Source: Phormidesmis priestleyi Ana
Lineage (GTDB): Bacteria > Cyanobacteriota > Cyanobacteriia > Phormidesmidales > Phormidesmidaceae
Length of the DNA stretch: 64,000 nt
Reading direction: 5' to 3'
Assembly: GCA_001314865.1 (NCBI GenBank)
Contig: LJZR01000020.1
Location: 39,410-103,409, forward strand
Part shown: piece by piece, positions 55,705 to 64,000 of the stretch
How the letters are laid out: every line of letters begins with the position of its first letter
How positions within the stretch are numbered: the stretch's first letter is position 1
The notes under the pieces: model-generated
Told to the model about the DNA's origin: nothing
Databases searched by the model: none
The model's input: only the letters and a program-made list of their open reading frames with translations
Position numbers and translations under genes: made by a program

Positions 55705-56367
55705 ATGCTGCTTTGGATACTGCTCAAAGGGGTAATGATGGGCCTTGCGATCGCCGCGCCCGTTGGCCCTATTGCCCTACTCTGTATCCGCCGAACCCTG
55801 GTTCAGGGTCGCCTTATCGGTTTGGCCACCGGATTTGGCGCGGCCACCGCCGACGGACTGTATGGAATGGTCGCTGCATTTGGCCTGACAGCCCTTTCAG
55901 ATCTTCTGGTCAACAACACCGGTCTGTTGCAGCTCATTGGCGGACTCTTTCTGTGCTACCTGGGCCTGACGACCTTTTTTACCCAGCCGACTCTTGCAAC
56001 TGCCGTCCTGACCGCCGCGCCCTCTGATCGCCGCGCCGTCTCACGCTCTGCTTCTTTATTCTCGGCCTACTTTTCAACCCTTTTTCTTACCCTCACCAAC
56101 CCTGCCACCATTCTTTCCTTCGCTGCGATATTCGCCGGTCTCGGTATCACGCAAACCAGCCGCTTAAGTTCTGTAACGCTGGTGTTTGGCGTTTTTACGG
56201 GCTCAGTGCTCTGGTGGTTGGTGCTAGTGTCAGGAGTGATTTATCTCTCTAGCCGTCTAACGCCGCTCAGGCTTACCAGGTTCAACCGGCTGTCCACTCG
56301 GATATTTGGTGTACTGATTTTTGGCTTTGGGGTTATGGCTTTGGTGCTGTGGGCTAGTCAGTTTTAA
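55705..56367 (+). CDS. LysE/RhtB family amino-acid exporter
   Basis: 220 residues with six hydrophobic helices. The N-terminal signature GLAIAAPVGPIALLCIRRTL and the TNPATILSFAAIFAGLG block identify the LysE superfamily. The protein exports basic or other amino acids through the inner membrane. ATG at 55705 is chosen because GGGAG lies nine bases upstream; a TTG at 55684 would add seven residues. Probably controlled by the Lrp-type gene upstream. Confidence 0.9.
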   Translation: MLLWILLKGVMMGLAIAAPVGPIALLCIRRTLVQGRLIGLATGFGAATADGLYGMVAAFGLTALSDLLVNNTGLLQLIGGLFLCYLGLTTFFTQPTLATAVLTAAPSDRRAVSRSASLFSAYFSTLFLTLTNPATILSFAAIFAGLGITQTSRLSSVTLVFGVFTGSVLWWLVLVSGVIYLSSRLTPLRLTRFNRLSTRIFGVLIFGFGVMALVLWASQF

Positions 56368-56388
56368 GTCTGGAAGGCTGACTAGGCT

Positions 56389-56486
56389 TGATTGTCTAGG
56401 CCTGATTGATTAGGTCTGATTGTCTAGGTCTGATTGTCTAGGTCTGATTGTCTAGGTCTGATTATTTAGATCTGGTTATTTAGGAA
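56389..56486. repeat. 14-bp tandem repeat, seven copies, ending three bases before a start codon
   Basis: Units TGATTGTCTAGGTC at exact 14-base steps from 56389. The last copy, slightly changed (TGGTTATTTAGGAA), supplies the ribosome-binding sequence AGGAA of the M23 gene at 56490. Confidence 0.92.
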
Positions 56487-56489
56487 ACT

Positions 56490-57716
56490 ATGATTCTGCT
56501 GTCTCATCGCTGGCAAAAGTATTGGCAAAAGTATCTGGTTGGGATCTGTGCGATCGCCCTCACTTTGTGGTTGGTCGCAGGTGGCGGGGGCATAGGGCAA
56601 CCGGCTCAAGCCCAAGCGCCCGCTGCGCCGAGCCTAGATCAACTGCGTCAGCAACGCGACCAGCTAGATCAGCAGCTAGAAGTCCACAGCGAAACTGATA
56701 AGCGCTATCAAAAGGCCGAGAATCAAGGCAAACAGCAGCTGCGCGACATTTCTAAGACGATTCAAGGCGCTGATGCTGGGATCACCGATACAGAGTATCA
56801 GCTCGCTACCGCCGAGCAGCGGCTCGATCAGCTACAGGCAGCCTTAGATCGCAATCAGCAGACCTATGAGCAGGCGCGGACAGCAGTGGTGGGTCGGCTT
56901 CAGGTAATGCAGCGCCAGCAGAGCGCTCAGGGCTGGGCACTGCTGTTGCAAAGTAGCAATCTCAATGACTTTTTAGACCGCCGCTACCGTCTTAAACGGG
57001 TGTATGCGGCAGACCGGGACATGCTGGTTGAGCTAGCGGGGCAGTCGGCAAATATTTTGGTGCAGCAAGAAGGCGTAGAGCAGCAAAAAAACGATATTTC
57101 TTTACTTCGTCAGCAGCTGATGGTCAGCCGTCAGCAGTATACCGATCAGCTTCAGCAGCAGGCTTTGACGGTACAGCGTCTGCAAGAAAATAGAGGCGCG
57201 CTCGCGGCAGCTATCAAGCAGCTAGATCAAGATTCTGACAAAATCACTGAGCTAATTTTAGACCGGGTAGCCGCAGCAGATGCTGGCAATGCCAAAATTG
57301 CCAGAGAGGAGGCGCTACGGGCGGCTCGCAACTCTGGCAAGATGGCGATGCCTAGCTATGGCCCGATTACCAGTCACTTTGGCAATCGGTTTCACCCGGT
57401 GCTGGGCTACAGTCGCTTTCATGCGGGTACTGACTTTGGCGCGGAGCAGGGCAGCCCGATTTTGGCGGCAGAGACGGGTGTGGTGATTTTTGCGGGCTGG
57501 TATGGCGGCTATGGCAATGCGGTGATTGTTGAGCATGGCAATGGACTCACAACGATGTATGCTCATGCCAGTCGGCTAGATGTGTCTGAAGGGCAAACGG
57601 TTAAAAAGGGTGATGCGATCGCAGCGGTTGGTACGACCGGCCTTTCTACCGGGCCTCATCTGCATTTTGAAGTGCGTCGAAATGGTGAACCCGTTAATCC
57701 ACTTGAATTTTTATAG
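56490..57716 (+). CDS. EnvC-like murein hydrolase activator / M23 peptidase
   Basis: 408 residues. Signal peptide (CAIALTLWLVAGGGG...AQAQA), then a coiled coil from about 48 to 270 (LRQQRDQLDQQLEVH, AEQRLDQLQAALDRN). A C-terminal LytM/M23 domain follows with zinc ligands in FHAGTDFG, MYAHAS and GPHLHFEV. All ligands (His, Asp, HxH) are present, so endopeptidase activity is possible; in E. coli EnvC they are degenerate and it only activates amidases. It acts on peptidoglycan at the septum. The ribosome-binding site comes from the repeat upstream. Confidence 0.9.
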   Translation: MILLSHRWQKYWQKYLVGICAIALTLWLVAGGGGIGQPAQAQAPAAPSLDQLRQQRDQLDQQLEVHSETDKRYQKAENQGKQQLRDISKTIQGADAGITDTEYQLATAEQRLDQLQAALDRNQQTYEQARTAVVGRLQVMQRQQSAQGWALLLQSSNLNDFLDRRYRLKRVYAADRDMLVELAGQSANILVQQEGVEQQKNDISLLRQQLMVSRQQYTDQLQQQALTVQRLQENRGALAAAIKQLDQDSDKITELILDRVAAADAGNAKIAREEALRAARNSGKMAMPSYGPITSHFGNRFHPVLGYSRFHAGTDFGAEQGSPILAAETGVVIFAGWYGGYGNAVIVEHGNGLTTMYAHASRLDVSEGQTVKKGDAIAAVGTTGLSTGPHLHFEVRRNGEPVNPLEFL

Positions 57717-57781
57717 ATCTGATTTTTATAGATTAGGTTTACCGTTTATCGGCTGATGTTTTCTGAATCGTAGGCGAGTGT

Positions 57782-58564
57782 ATGCCCATGAGATATCAGA
57801 ATTTTGGAGTGGTTGGGCTAGCCCTGGCGTTAGTGCTAGGTGTCAATCAATTGGTTTTTGCCCAGGCTTCTTTTGCTCAGGCTTCTTTTGCCCAGGCTTC
57901 TTTTGCCCAGGCTTCTACAGAGGCTTCTACAGAGGTTTCTACAGAGGCAGCGACGCCTGAATCTAACGATTCGCTTAACCTGACCCCTGAAGTTATTGAA
58001 CAAAGCCCTGTGCTTCAGCGTTGGCAGGAGGCTGTGCCAAACGTGCGAGCAGATATTCAAAACGACCCTAGTTTTAAAACTCGGATTTATGCGGGCTACA
58101 GTGCTTTTCCCTCAACTGAAGGCAAAGGCGGCTTTGCGGTAGGGGTAGAAGACTGGTTCGTCGGTGACCTGCCGCTCACGGTGAGCGCTGACTATCAGCA
58201 GACTTTTGATGGCGATCGCTTGGCCTATGGCGCTGATACGCACTACTACGCGCTGCCCTTAGGCGGCTACTTTAATGTGGCGCCAACCTTGGGCTATCGC
58301 TACGCTAAAGCCACTGACGACTATGAGGTAAACGGTGCCAATATCGGCGTGCGGCTACGCTTGGTGCCTTCTCGCACGGGCGCTGCCGACCTCACGTTAG
58401 ATCAGTCTTGGATTGTGGGCGATAGCGAAGGTGTCAGCGTGACACAGCTAAACTTTGGCTACGCGGTAACTCAAAACCTGCGAGTCTCAACCGATTTGGA
58501 GTGGCAGCGCACGGCTGACGAAGGTGATAGCCGAGTCGGGATTAATTTAGAGTGGTCGCTGTAG
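57782..58564 (+). CDS. Exported beta-rich (outer-membrane-like) protein with multiplied signal-cleavage site
   Basis: 260 residues. A signal peptide (GVVGLALALVLGVNQLVFAQA) is followed by SFAQA repeated three more times, then STEAS-type repeats. The rest has alternating strands with aromatic ends (TRIYAGYSAFPSTEG, LPLTVSADYQQTFDG, LNFGYAVTQNLRVSTDLEWQ) and ends in LEWSL, like a small beta-barrel. No family recognised. Two ATGs (57782, 57788) are possible starts. Confidence 0.65.
   Translation: MPMRYQNFGVVGLALALVLGVNQLVFAQASFAQASFAQASFAQASTEASTEVSTEAATPESNDSLNLTPEVIEQSPVLQRWQEAVPNVRADIQNDPSFKTRIYAGYSAFPSTEGKGGFAVGVEDWFVGDLPLTVSADYQQTFDGDRLAYGADTHYYALPLGGYFNVAPTLGYRYAKATDDYEVNGANIGVRLRLVPSRTGAADLTLDQSWIVGDSEGVSVTQLNFGYAVTQNLRVSTDLEWQRTADEGDSRVGINLEWSL
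57864..57950 (+). repeat. In-frame tandem repeats encoding (S)FAQA and STEAS-type units
   Basis: Four 15-bp units around CAGGCTTCTTTTGCC, followed by three 15-bp units of the STEA(S) type. All are multiples of three. Confidence 0.85.
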
Positions 58565-58644
58565 ACATCCGATTAGGTGGCCAGCTGACGACAGTCGTAA
58601 TATAAAAAGTAAAGCCACTTTTTATTCTTTTCTTCTCTCGACTC

Positions 58645-58890
58645 ATGGCAAAACCGACGCAAGCTCACATTTCAAAAACGATTTCTAAAAAAGAGAGTTC
58701 GTTTATCCGCGATCGCACGCTCAAGCAAACCGAATACTACATGGGTGCCAAGCTCTTAGAAGTGGGCGTTAACCCCAATAAAGGCGTGATTTATCGCTGG
58801 AATACCGTCGATAAAGGCAATAGCGAAGAATGGACCTACAGCGCCTATTGGGGAGAGTCAAAAGCAAAAATTGAGGCTGAAGAAGCCTAG
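58645..58890 (+). CDS. 81-residue conserved hypothetical protein
   Basis: MAKPTQAHISKTISKKESSF, then IRDRTLKQTEYYMGAKLLEVGVNPNKG and VIYRWNTVDKGNSEEWTYSAYWG. Basic first half, aromatic beta-strands second half. No named family. Its TAG stop overlaps the convergent GNAT stop in a shared CTAG. ATG at 58645. Confidence 0.55.
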   Translation: MAKPTQAHISKTISKKESSFIRDRTLKQTEYYMGAKLLEVGVNPNKGVIYRWNTVDKGNSEEWTYSAYWGESKAKIEAEEA

Positions 58891-59360
58891 ATAATTTCGA
58901 TTCCCCGAACTTCCGCCATTTCTAGCAGGTGCTCTGCAACCAGCTGGTTTTGTAGCACCATCGTGGTTGTACCGTTATGCTCAAACCCAATGCGCTCATA
59001 AAAGCTTTGCTGATGGGTCGTCATCAAATAGGTGCGCTCTACCTTATTCATATGAGGGTGCGCAATCAAGGTTTCGACCAGCCTACGACCAAGCCCCGCT
59101 CCGCGATAGTCAGGGTGAATCACCACATCCCAAATGGTAGCCCTAAAAACGCCGTCAGAGGTCGCTCGCGAAAACCCGATCAGGCGCTCGTCATCCCAAG
59201 CGGTGACAACCGGTTTGCTGTGAGCGATCGCCTTGGCCATTTCTGAGGGGCGACGAGCTTGAGCCCAAAAAGCGGCCAGCTTAAAAAGGTCGCAGAGCTG
59301 ATTGAGCTGGTGGGGCGTAAAAACCTGGGTGTAGCGAAACTGAATGTGCCGACTGTCCAT
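58887..59360 (-). CDS. GNAT family N-acetyltransferase
   Basis: 157 residues from the ATG at 59360, which has GGGAA ten bases upstream; a TTG at 59420 would add 20 residues. The acetyl-CoA loop HPDYRGAGLGRRLVETLIA (R-x-x-G-x-G) is preceded by the beta4 strand TIWDVV. A C-terminal SFYERIGFEHNGTTTMVL follows. The pattern is close to the cyanobacterial relatives of plastid GNATs. Substrate unknown. Confidence 0.85.
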   Translation of the reverse strand: MDSRHIQFRYTQVFTPHQLNQLCDLFKLAAFWAQARRPSEMAKAIAHSKPVVTAWDDERLIGFSRATSDGVFRATIWDVVIHPDYRGAGLGRRLVETLIAHPHMNKVERTYLMTTHQQSFYERIGFEHNGTTTMVLQNQLVAEHLLEMAEVRGIEII

Positions 59361-59420
59361 GAACCAGTTTCCCAACCGTTGCGAGGTCGGGCCTCCGTAA
59401 AAAAGCAGCAGTTTAATCAA

Positions 59421-59969
59421 GGCTTAACGATTGATGATACTAAGAATAGATGCGGAAGTGCATTTACGGCTTCGGCAAAAGTAACGCTTTCATGACCTTA
59501 TCGATTTCTTCTGCATCAATTTCTGCTTTGGCTTGTACGGCTGTATACCTCCGCCCTCAATATCTCTGCCCCTTACTGGGAAAAATATTAGGATAAAAAA
59601 AAAGGATAAAAGGCAAGTCGTCAGCAGCCAGTACGCTTAGGACGTGACGAGGGGCTAAGGCGGGCTGCTGAGCGCAACCCTTCAGGTGATAACATTTGCA
59701 AGGCAGTTTGGCTGGCGAGTCAATTTTTATAGTCAACTTGGGGATCAACTTTAGGGATCGACTTTAGGGTCAATTTCAAAGCCAACTGTAGAGGCCCTTT
59801 CAGCGTTAGCAATAGGGTGAGAGAATGGTGAGGTAACCCGCCCGGAATACCGCCTTTCCAAGGTTCTGCGCTTCCGCCTAAAATTTACTGTACAGAGTTC
59901 GTTAGAATTAACCTCTTACGCTCGTTTTCGCAACACCCCTTTCAATGCTCGTTGTTTCTTTGCTCTGAC
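59421..59969. other. Intergenic region before secA
   Basis: No gene supported. A short minus-strand frame at about 59458-59550 (AEIDAEEIDKVMKALLLPKP) looks peptide-like but has no start codon. Short repeats of TCAACTTTAGGGA lie near 59729-59775. The secA promoter should be near 59850-59930 but is not assigned. Confidence 0.4.
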
Positions 59970-62759
59970 ATGCTAAAAAGACTTTTAGGCGACCCTAACA
60001 CTCGCAAGCTCAAAAAATATCAGCCCGATATTAAAGAGATAAACCTGCTCGAAGATGAGATACAGGCGCTTTCGGATGCTGAGCTAGCGGGTAAGACGGT
60101 CGAATTCCGTAACCGCTTAGAAGCGGGCGAAGATCTCGACGACATTTTAACCGAGGCATTTGCGGTCGTTCGTGAAGCGGCAAAGCGGGTGCTGGGTATG
60201 CGCCACTACGACGTGCAAATGCTCGGTGGCATGGTGCTACATGATGGGCAAATTGCTGAGATGAAAACAGGTGAAGGGAAGACATTAGTGTCTACTTTGC
60301 CAGCGTATCTCAATGCGGTTTCGGGTAAAGGCGTTCACATCGTTACCGTGAACGACTATCTAGCTCGCCGTGACGCGGAGTGGATGGGGCAGGTACATCG
60401 CTTTTTGGGGCTGAGTGTGGGCCTGATTCAGCAGGGCATGAGCCCGAGCGATCGCAAGAAAAACTACGCTTGCGACATCACCTACGGTACTAACAGCGAA
60501 TTTGGCTTTGACTATTTGCGTGACAACATGAGCACGCAAATGGAAGACGTGGTGCAGCGCCCGTTTAACTTTTGTGTGATTGATGAGGTCGATTCGATTT
60601 TGGTCGATGAGGCGCGCACGCCGCTGATTATTTCGGGTCAGGTAGAGCGTCCGGGCGAAAAGTATACGCAGGCGGCTGAAGTAGCTGCTCAGCTAGAGTC
60701 TGACGAGGTTGACTACGAGGTCGATGAAAAGGCGCGTAATGTGCTGCTGACCGATGAGGGCTTTGAAAAGGCCGAGCAGCTACTTGGCGTGACAGATTTA
60801 TTTGATCCCAAAGATCCGTGGGCGCACTATATTTTCAATGCGATTAAGGCGAAGGAGCTGTTTACCAAGGATGTAAACTACATCGTGCGTGATGGCGAAA
60901 TCGTGATTGTTGATGAGTTTACCGGGCGGGTAATGGCAGGGCGTCGCTGGAGCGACGGGTTGCACCAGGCAATTGAAGCCAAAGAGCATGTTGAAATTCA
61001 GCCTGAGACGCAAACGCTCGCTTCAATTACTTATCAAAATTTCTTTTTGCTATATCCAAAACTCTCAGGGATGACGGGTACGGCCAAAACCGAAGAAGCC
61101 GAGTTTGAGAAAATTTACAAACTTGAAGTGACGATTATCCCCACAAATCGACCTTCGGCGCGGCGTGATTTGGCCGATGTGGTGTACAAAACTGAGAACG
61201 CCAAGTGGAATGCGATCGCGCAAGAATGTGCCGATATGCATGAGACGGGGCGTCCGGTATTGGTGGGTACAACCAGCGTAGAAAAGTCAGAAGTGCTCTC
61301 AGTTCTGCTGAAAAATTTGAACGTAGAGCATAACCTGCTGAACGCAAAGCCTGAGAACGTAGAGCGAGAATCTGAAATTGTCGCTCAGGCCGGTCGTAGT
61401 GGCTCGGTAACTATCGCCACTAACATGGCAGGGCGCGGTACCGACATTATTTTGGGCGGTAACGCCGACTATATGGCCAGGCTCAAGGTGCGTGAGTACT
61501 TTATGCCTCGCCTAGTGAAGCCAGAAGATGACAATAAGTTTGGAGTTGCCCAAGTCGCCGGAACTAAAAATGGCAAAGCCAGTGAGGGCTTTGGCGATGG
61601 TAAAAAGAAAAAGACTTGGAAAGTGGCCCCTCAGATTTTCCCCACTGAGCTGAGCACCGATGCAAAGACAGCTTTGAAAGAGGCGGTTTCTTTTGCGGTG
61701 CAAACCTACGGTGAGCAAAGCCTGCCCGAACTCGTCGCCGAAGATAAAATTGCGGTCGCAGCTGAGAAAGCGCCCACGAGCGATCCAGTCATTCAGCGGC
61801 TGCGCGATGTGTATAACCAAATTTTGGACGAGTACGAGGTGATTACCTCAGCGGCTCACGATGCGGTGATTGAGCTAGGTGGCTTGCATGTGATTGGAAC
61901 CGAGCGCCATGAGTCGCGCCGGGTTGATAACCAGCTCAGAGGCCGCGCCGGTCGTCAGGGCGATCCGGGCTCGACGAAGTTCTTTTTGAGCTTGGAAGAT
62001 AACTTACTGCGGATTTTTGGGGGCGATCGCGTCGCCGGATTGATGAACGCCTTCCGAGTAGAAGAGGATATGCCCATTGAGTCAGGCATGTTGACCCGAT
62101 CGCTTGAAGGCGCCCAAAAGAAAGTAGAAACCTACTATTACGACATTCGTAAGCAGGTATTTGAGTACGACGAGGTCATGAACAACCAGCGCCGTGCCAT
62201 TTACGCTGAGCGGCGTCGCGTGCTCGAAGGCCAAGAGCTTAAAGAACTCGTGTTAGGCTATGCAGTGCGTACTATGAACGACATTGTTGAAGCCTATGTA
62301 AATCCAGAGCTTCCTTCCGAAGAGTGGGATTTAGCCAGCGTGGTGAGCAAAGTGCAAGAGTTCGTTTACTTGCTTGCAGATTTAACGCCTGAGCAGTTAG
62401 AGAATCTTTCGATGGGCGAAATGAAAACCTTTCTCGCCGAGCAGGTTCGCATTGCCTACGACCTTAAAGAAGCCCAAGTTGACCTCATCAAGCCCGGTCT
62501 CATGCGCGAAGCCGAGCGATTCTTCATCCTTCAGCAAATTGACACCCTCTGGCGCGAGCACCTTCAGCAAATGGATGCCTTGCGCGAAACGGTTGGTCTA
62601 CGCGGTTACGGCCAAAAAGATCCGCTGATTGAGTACAAGAGCGAGGGCTACGAGGTATTTTTGGACATGATGACAGGTATTCGCCGTAACGTGGTGTATA
62701 CGCTCTTCCAGTTTCAGCCCCAGCCCCAACCTGCCGTCAAGCAGTCTGAAAGGGTTTAA
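59970..62759 (+). CDS. secA: Preprotein translocase ATPase SecA
   Basis: 929 residues. It drives protein export through SecYEG at the plasma and thylakoid membranes. DEAD motor NBD1 with Walker [10 protein letters not shown] and the DEVD box ([23 protein letters not shown]). The PPXD, NBD2 ([24 protein letters not shown]) and the scaffold/C-domain follow. An insertion at about 515-555 ([16 protein letters not shown]) is typical of cyanobacterial SecA. There is no C-terminal zinc motif; the tail ends [17 protein letters not shown] at 59970 ([17 protein letters not shown]) rather than the upstream TTG-like start at 59952. Confidence 0.97.
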   Translation: MLKRLLGDPNTRKLKKYQPDIKEINLLEDEIQALSDAELAGKTVEFRNRLEAGEDLDDILTEAFAVVREAAKRVLGMRHYDVQMLGGMVLHDGQIAEMKTGEGKTLVSTLPAYLNAVSGKGVHIVTVNDYLARRDAEWMGQVHRFLGLSVGLIQQGMSPSDRKKNYACDITYGTNSEFGFDYLRDNMSTQMEDVVQRPFNFCVIDEVDSILVDEARTPLIISGQVERPGEKYTQAAEVAAQLESDEVDYEVDEKARNVLLTDEGFEKAEQLLGVTDLFDPKDPWAHYIFNAIKAKELFTKDVNYIVRDGEIVIVDEFTGRVMAGRRWSDGLHQAIEAKEHVEIQPETQTLASITYQNFFLLYPKLSGMTGTAKTEEAEFEKIYKLEVTIIPTNRPSARRDLADVVYKTENAKWNAIAQECADMHETGRPVLVGTTSVEKSEVLSVLLKNLNVEHNLLNAKPENVERESEIVAQAGRSGSVTIATNMAGRGTDIILGGNADYMARLKVREYFMPRLVKPEDDNKFGVAQVAGTKNGKASEGFGDGKKKKTWKVAPQIFPTELSTDAKTALKEAVSFAVQTYGEQSLPELVAEDKIAVAAEKAPTSDPVIQRLRDVYNQILDEYEVITSAAHDAVIELGGLHVIGTERHESRRVDNQLRGRAGRQGDPGSTKFFLSLEDNLLRIFGGDRVAGLMNAFRVEEDMPIESGMLTRSLEGAQKKVETYYYDIRKQVFEYDEVMNNQRRAIYAERRRVLEGQELKELVLGYAVRTMNDIVEAYVNPELPSEEWDLASVVSKVQEFVYLLADLTPEQLENLSMGEMKTFLAEQVRIAYDLKEAQVDLIKPGLMREAERFFILQQIDTLWREHLQQMDALRETVGLRGYGQKDPLIEYKSEGYEVFLDMMTGIRRNVVYTLFQFQPQPQPAVKQSERV

Positions 62760-63139
62760 AAGAATCTGATTTCTTATCTCTTGAAGAATCATGACCTTTC
62801 TTGGATTCATTCAAACACAGCGATTGTCTTTGAATGAATTCAAGAAATGAAGGCCATTTAGGTTCTGACAAACAGTTTGGTTGGAAGTTTCGCTGGCTCT
62901 TGGCTTGGGCGATTCTACTCTGACGATAGAACAAATAAAACTAGAACAAATAGAGCTAGAACAAAACAGGGTTAGAACAATCTGAAACTAGCACTGATGT
63001 CATGATTAGGAGATTGTTGAAGAATATTCTTCTTCAACAATTCTCTTCAGTGCTCAACTCCTCTCTAGTGCTCAGATCCTCTCTAGCGCCAAGGTTATTA
63101 ATGCCAAGACTATGGGTGCTAAGACTATGGGTGCTAAGA
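62760..63139. other. Convergent intergenic region between secA and the marC-like gene
   Basis: 380 bp, no gene. It holds degenerate repeats (CTAGAACAAA near 62930-62990), the hairpin listed separately, and a trio of GGGTGCTAAGACTAT near 63111-63142 that reaches the 3' end of the marC-like gene. Confidence 0.5.
63012..63042. terminator. Hairpin between convergent genes
   Basis: Stem ATTGTTGAAGAA / TTCTTCAACAAT (12 bp) with loop TATTC, placed between the secA and marC-like stops. No clear T-run on either side, so termination is a weaker inference. Confidence 0.5.
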
Positions 63140-63703
63140 CTATGGGTTGAGCGATCGCACCCAATCGCTTAATCCATTCAAAATAAGCTGTACGCCAATC
63201 GCCATGACAAACAAACCCAGGATTCGGCTGAGGGCATGAATACCGCCAGCGCCAAGCCATTTAAGCAAAAGCGTGGAAGCGCGGAGGGCGATATAGATAA
63301 TGAGCCCAATCAGAGAGATGGCAATGGCAATGCCCACCAAATTTACTGCCGTCTCAGCGGTTCCGGCGCCACGGCTCGCTTCGGCCGCTAAGCCCAAAAC
63401 GACCGCGATCGCCCCCGGCCCAGCCAGCAGCGGAATTGTCATCGGCATAAACGAAATATCTTCATGCTGATCGGCCCTTTGTGTTGCGTCTTCGTTTTCT
63501 AGCTCGCTGATTTTAGATTCAGCGTTCATGGTGTTCCAGGCTGCATGAAACACAACAATGCCACCTGCAATGCGAACCACTTCAAGCGAGACCCCAAAAA
63601 AACGTAAAATGCCTCCGCCAATGAGCAGAAATATCACAAGCAGTGAAATAACGTTGATGGCAATGCGTTTGGCATAGCTAGTCGCCCCTGAAAAACTCCT
63701 CAA
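63140..63703 (-). pseudogene. MarC-family membrane protein, 5'-truncated
   Basis: 187 residues from a TTG. The C-terminal five helices of a MarC/UPF0056 protein are intact (FFGVSLEVVRIAGGIVVFHAAW, SFMPMTIPLLAGPGAIAVVLG, GLFVMAIGVQLILNGL). The usual first helix with the NPxGxxPIF motif is missing; the frame starts at SYAKRIAIN. Upstream at about 63703-63787 is non-homologous sequence and then a transposase on the other strand. It may still make a shortened protein, but disruption is more likely. Confidence 0.7.
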
Positions 63704-63787
63704 AGCTAAGCTAGATGAATGTTTCAGGCTGAAAATAGCAGGTTAGAATTACCAGATAAGTCGTCATCGTAGGAAAAAGCTGGCAAA

Positions 63788-64000
63788 ATGAAGCCGTCAT
63801 CATCGACCTCAAATACTGGATTGCCCCTGTCAGCCCTAGCTCTTCAGCTGAACCTGAAGCATCCGCTGGTGCAACTGGCTGAAACGATAGAGTGGCCGTC
63901 GTTTGAGGAAAAGTTTGGACGGGCTGTCAAGGCTAGCGGCGGTCGGCCAGCCCTGCCCACCCGGTTGATGGTGGGGCTACACTACCTGAAAGCGTTGTAC
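63788..64000 (+). mobile_element. IS5-type transposase, N-terminal part (runs off window)
   Basis: 71 codons are visible from the ATG at 63788: ALQLNLKHPLVQLAETIEW, PSFEEKFGRAVKASGGRPAL, PTRLMVGLHYLKALY. This is the DUF772/InsH N-terminal domain of IS5-family transposases. The left end of the element must lie between about 63700 and 63787; I could not identify a terminal inverted repeat because the right end is outside the window. Confidence 0.8.

Noticed and set aside
56389..56486. CRISPR array
   Set aside because: Direct 14-bp head-to-tail repeats without spacers; the same holds for all other arrays in the window.
59458..59550. Peptide-like minus-strand stretch AEIDAEEIDKVMKALLLPKP
   Set aside because: Only about 30 codons, no usable start; could be a remnant but cannot be supported.
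59557..59748. 63-codon minus-strand frame upstream of secA
   Set aside because: No ribosome-binding site, mixed composition, no recognisable family.

Overview
The window is chromosomal DNA of a cyanobacterium. It carries the photosystem I core pair psaA-psaB, chlorophyll synthase ChlG, ferredoxin-dependent sulfite reductase, VIPP1, a CRR7-type NDH-1 protein and several families otherwise found only in chloroplasts (DUF2854, DUF2862, Get3d). The octamer GCGATCGC (HIP1), typical of many cyanobacterial genomes, recurs throughout. I cannot place the genus.

Layout. 1-3.8 kb (minus): a class A penicillin-binding protein running off the left edge, then chlG - get3d - a DUF2862 gene. 4-13.9 kb: hisF with an unusual insertion, a small membrane protein, a peptidoglycan-binding protein, an ADP-ribosylglycohydrolase-like protein with a microsatellite-like pentapeptide array, a 7TM-HD phosphodiesterase, a group 2 sigma factor and a PlsC-type acyltransferase. 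14-19 kb: S66 LD-carboxypeptidase, rhomboid protease, DUF2301 membrane protein, two small zinc-ribbon genes and an M28 peptidase. 19.4-24.5 kb: glpD and gpsA in tandem, then a low-complexity lipoprotein. 25-30 kb: psaA-psaB with a strong terminator and a 66-codon gene behind it. 30-33 kb (minus): a degenerate alpha/beta-hydrolase, a Nudix hydrolase, a DJ-1/PfpI protein and a TetR remnant. 33-41 kb: sir, CRR7 protein, DUF2854, a ferredoxin, DUF3326, vipp1 and an aminotransferase. 41.5-51.7 kb: uvrC, a second zinc-ribbon paralogue, a 55-codon secreted or membrane peptide, gshB, a cytosine deaminase-like enzyme, cysC, an SLC13 permease and an AI-2E-type permease. 51.8-59.4 kb: tldE/tldD, an Lrp/AsnC regulator with a LysE exporter, an EnvC-like M23 protein, an outer-membrane-like protein, a small protein and a GNAT. 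60-64 kb: secA, a 5'-truncated marC-like gene and the start of an IS5-type transposase that probably truncated it.

Functional groupings are mostly short: photosynthesis and thylakoid biogenesis (chlG, get3d, psaAB, vipp1, crr7-like, secA), sulfur and thiol metabolism (sir, cysC, SLC13, gshB), glycerol-3-phosphate and phospholipids (glpD, gpsA, plsC-like), and cell-wall turnover (PBP, LD-carboxypeptidase, M23, peptidoglycan-binding protein).

The most distinctive feature is not one gene. Short perfect tandem arrays (8-18 bp units, 3-7 or more copies) sit at gene borders. Some straddle or touch the stop codon (chlG, get3d, sir, the Lrp gene). Others end a few bases before a start codon (hisF, the S66 gene, the M23 gene). 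Further arrays lie in frame inside coding regions, including one that multiplies a signal-peptidase AQA site and one that creates a pentapeptide repeat. No tRNA, rRNA or CRISPR array was recognised.
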